From Verrucomicrobiales bacterium (GTDB lineage: Bacteria; Verrucomicrobiota; Verrucomicrobiia; Limisphaerales; UBA9464), in the NCBI GenBank assembly GCA_027488845.1, contig JAIYBC010000028.1, forward strand, positions 98,812-162,811: a DNA stretch of 64,000 nucleotides, in the 5' to 3' direction. Shown piece by piece: positions 63,319 to 64,000 of the stretch. The notes beneath the pieces are model-generated. The model ran no database searches. It was not told where the DNA came from and worked only from the letters and a program-made list of their open reading frames with translations. Both the position numbers and the translations under genes were made by a program. Every line of letters begins with the position of its first letter. Positions within the stretch are counted from its first letter, which is position 1.

Positions 63319-63879
63319 CTACAGCTTCAAGAGGCGCCGCCCGACATGCACCCTGAAGAGCAGGACCTCATACTTCGCGACATCCCCTGCGAACGGGCTC
63401 GGAAGCGGCACCCAGACGCTCCGGTCGCCATCCACGATCGCGTGTCCTTTCCGTCCCTTGAGTTTTGCCCGGAGAAGGCCGATCGCACGGCTCGGGAAAC
63501 CGAGCTTCGGCGAGAAGCGGGCGACCCGCACCAGTTCAGCGTCCTTTAGGGGTTCACCAGGCCAACGCGGGAGCCAGGCTTCCGTTTCGTCGTCGCCTTC
63601 GTCCTCCATCATTCCCGGAGCTCCGGCGGGTCTTTCCGAAAGCAGACCGCCCTGTTCCAACTCCCAGGCGCAATGCATCCCGTAGACGTCTTCGGGTGGA
63701 CGACAGGACAGATCATGGCTGAAGAGGCAGAATGTGACGCTGCCGACGAGGCCGACCCCGGTTTCGCACGTTTCGCCTTCCCCTGAACCCGTCCCGCCAG
63801 AGCCGCCCATGCGATAGCGAATGACCCAGAACGGCTTCCTGCGGCGCCCTGGCGGCCAGACCAACGACCGGTGGTCCAC
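63319..63879 (-). CDS. Hypothetical protein, possibly 5'-truncated by an insertion
   Basis: I do not recognise this 186-residue protein (from GTG 63879). It has VTFCLFSHDLSCRPPEDVYGMH at about 48-69, an acidic stretch EDEGDDETEAW, and a basic C-terminal half with VARFSPKLGFPSRAIGLLRA and YEVLLFRVHVGRRLLKL. The start lies only 3 bp from what looks like the terminus of an IS21-like element (63882), and the frame continues only five codons further before a stop inside the element. The true N-terminus may have been lost by insertion. No signal or membrane helix is seen. Confidence 0.5.
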   Translation of the reverse strand: MDHRSLVWPPGRRRKPFWVIRYRMGGSGGTGSGEGETCETGVGLVGSVTFCLFSHDLSCRPPEDVYGMHCAWELEQGGLLSERPAGAPGMMEDEGDDETEAWLPRWPGEPLKDAELVRVARFSPKLGFPSRAIGLLRAKLKGRKGHAIVDGDRSVWVPLPSPFAGDVAKYEVLLFRVHVGRRLLKL

Positions 63880-63881
63880 GA

Positions 63882-64000
63882 TGTCAGCGGACGGTCAAAA
63901 CCAGCCGGGGGTGGTCGAAAGTGGTGGGATGAAAACCAGCCAGTGAGGGTCGAAAGTCCGGGTTCAAAACCAGCCACCTGGAGCGGAGGAGTCAGAGTGA
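63882..64000 (+). mobile_element. Terminus of an IS21-family-like element (partial)
   Basis: The segment starts TGTCAGCGGACGGTCAAAAC. It carries three copies of an AAAACCAGCC unit (63893-63906, 63927-63941, 63961-63975) that alternate with two GGTCGAAAGT units (63913-63922, 63948-63957), a period of about 34 bp. Multiple spaced terminal repeats and a 5'-TG end are typical of IS21-family ends, where they bind the transposase. GGAGGA at 63985 precedes a GTG at 63997, which could be the start of istA running out of the window. Neither transposase nor the other end is visible. Confidence 0.5.

Overview
The window is GC-rich bacterial chromosome and most likely comes from a Verrucomicrobiota member of the Limisphaerales/Pedosphaera type. 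This is inferred from gene content, because no 16S gene is present. The pointers are two type II pseudopilin-like proteins with the H-x9-DG style C-terminus, two PEP-CTERM proteins, a PVC-type propeller/HEAT/cytochrome c dehydrogenase, a redoxin/cytochrome c/copper monooxygenase fusion, two very large propeller sensor proteins, and a small F[YF]R-ending module found on several exported proteins.

Layout. 1-4608 is a five-gene minus-strand operon for surface glycan chemistry: epimerase, C-methyltransferase, CmcI-like hydroxylase, GT2 glycosyltransferase and a cut-off membrane protein. A GmhA-like sugar isomerase is divergent from it. 5345-18022 is mixed housekeeping and envelope: exported cyclophilin, DUF486 protein, pseudopilins, a GalU-like transferase overlapping an S12 hydrolase, trigger factor, a lemA-TPM-TPM set, PEP-CTERM proteins and an FmdB-like zinc ribbon. 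18319-25696 holds two helicases (RhlE-like and Lhr-core), MTA phosphorylase and a DUF885 peptidase-like protein. 25825-31219 is one translationally coupled operon: an ECF sigma factor, a membrane protein in the anti-sigma position, a CsgG-domain protein and a 1042-residue CsgG/TPR/propeller protein. It is the best candidate for an undescribed signalling system. A tRNA-Glu(CTC) follows.

31710-51467 carries the copper monooxygenase fusion, dnaG, a Calx-beta protein, an unrecognised exported protein, a UbiD decarboxylase, an EamA transporter, a soluble hybrid histidine kinase meeting a SET-domain gene tail to tail, a sialate esterase/ATLF-like metallopeptidase fusion, the PVC dehydrogenase, and a P450-SGNH hydrolase pair. 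51809-63035 has a 1773-residue propeller hybrid kinase, a BNR-repeat protein, a PQQ-like propeller protein and a divergent GH-D-like glycosidase. The right edge (63882-64000) looks like the terminus of an IS21-type element abutting a possibly truncated gene.

Between genes there are at least three dispersed repeat families: a ~125-bp inverted repeat built on CACGGATTTCACGGATT, a family built on CGCCAAG-type units, and an octamer GGTTGAAA tandem repeat. No rRNA operon, CRISPR array or complete transposase gene was seen. All functional calls come from reading motifs by eye; no database search was run.
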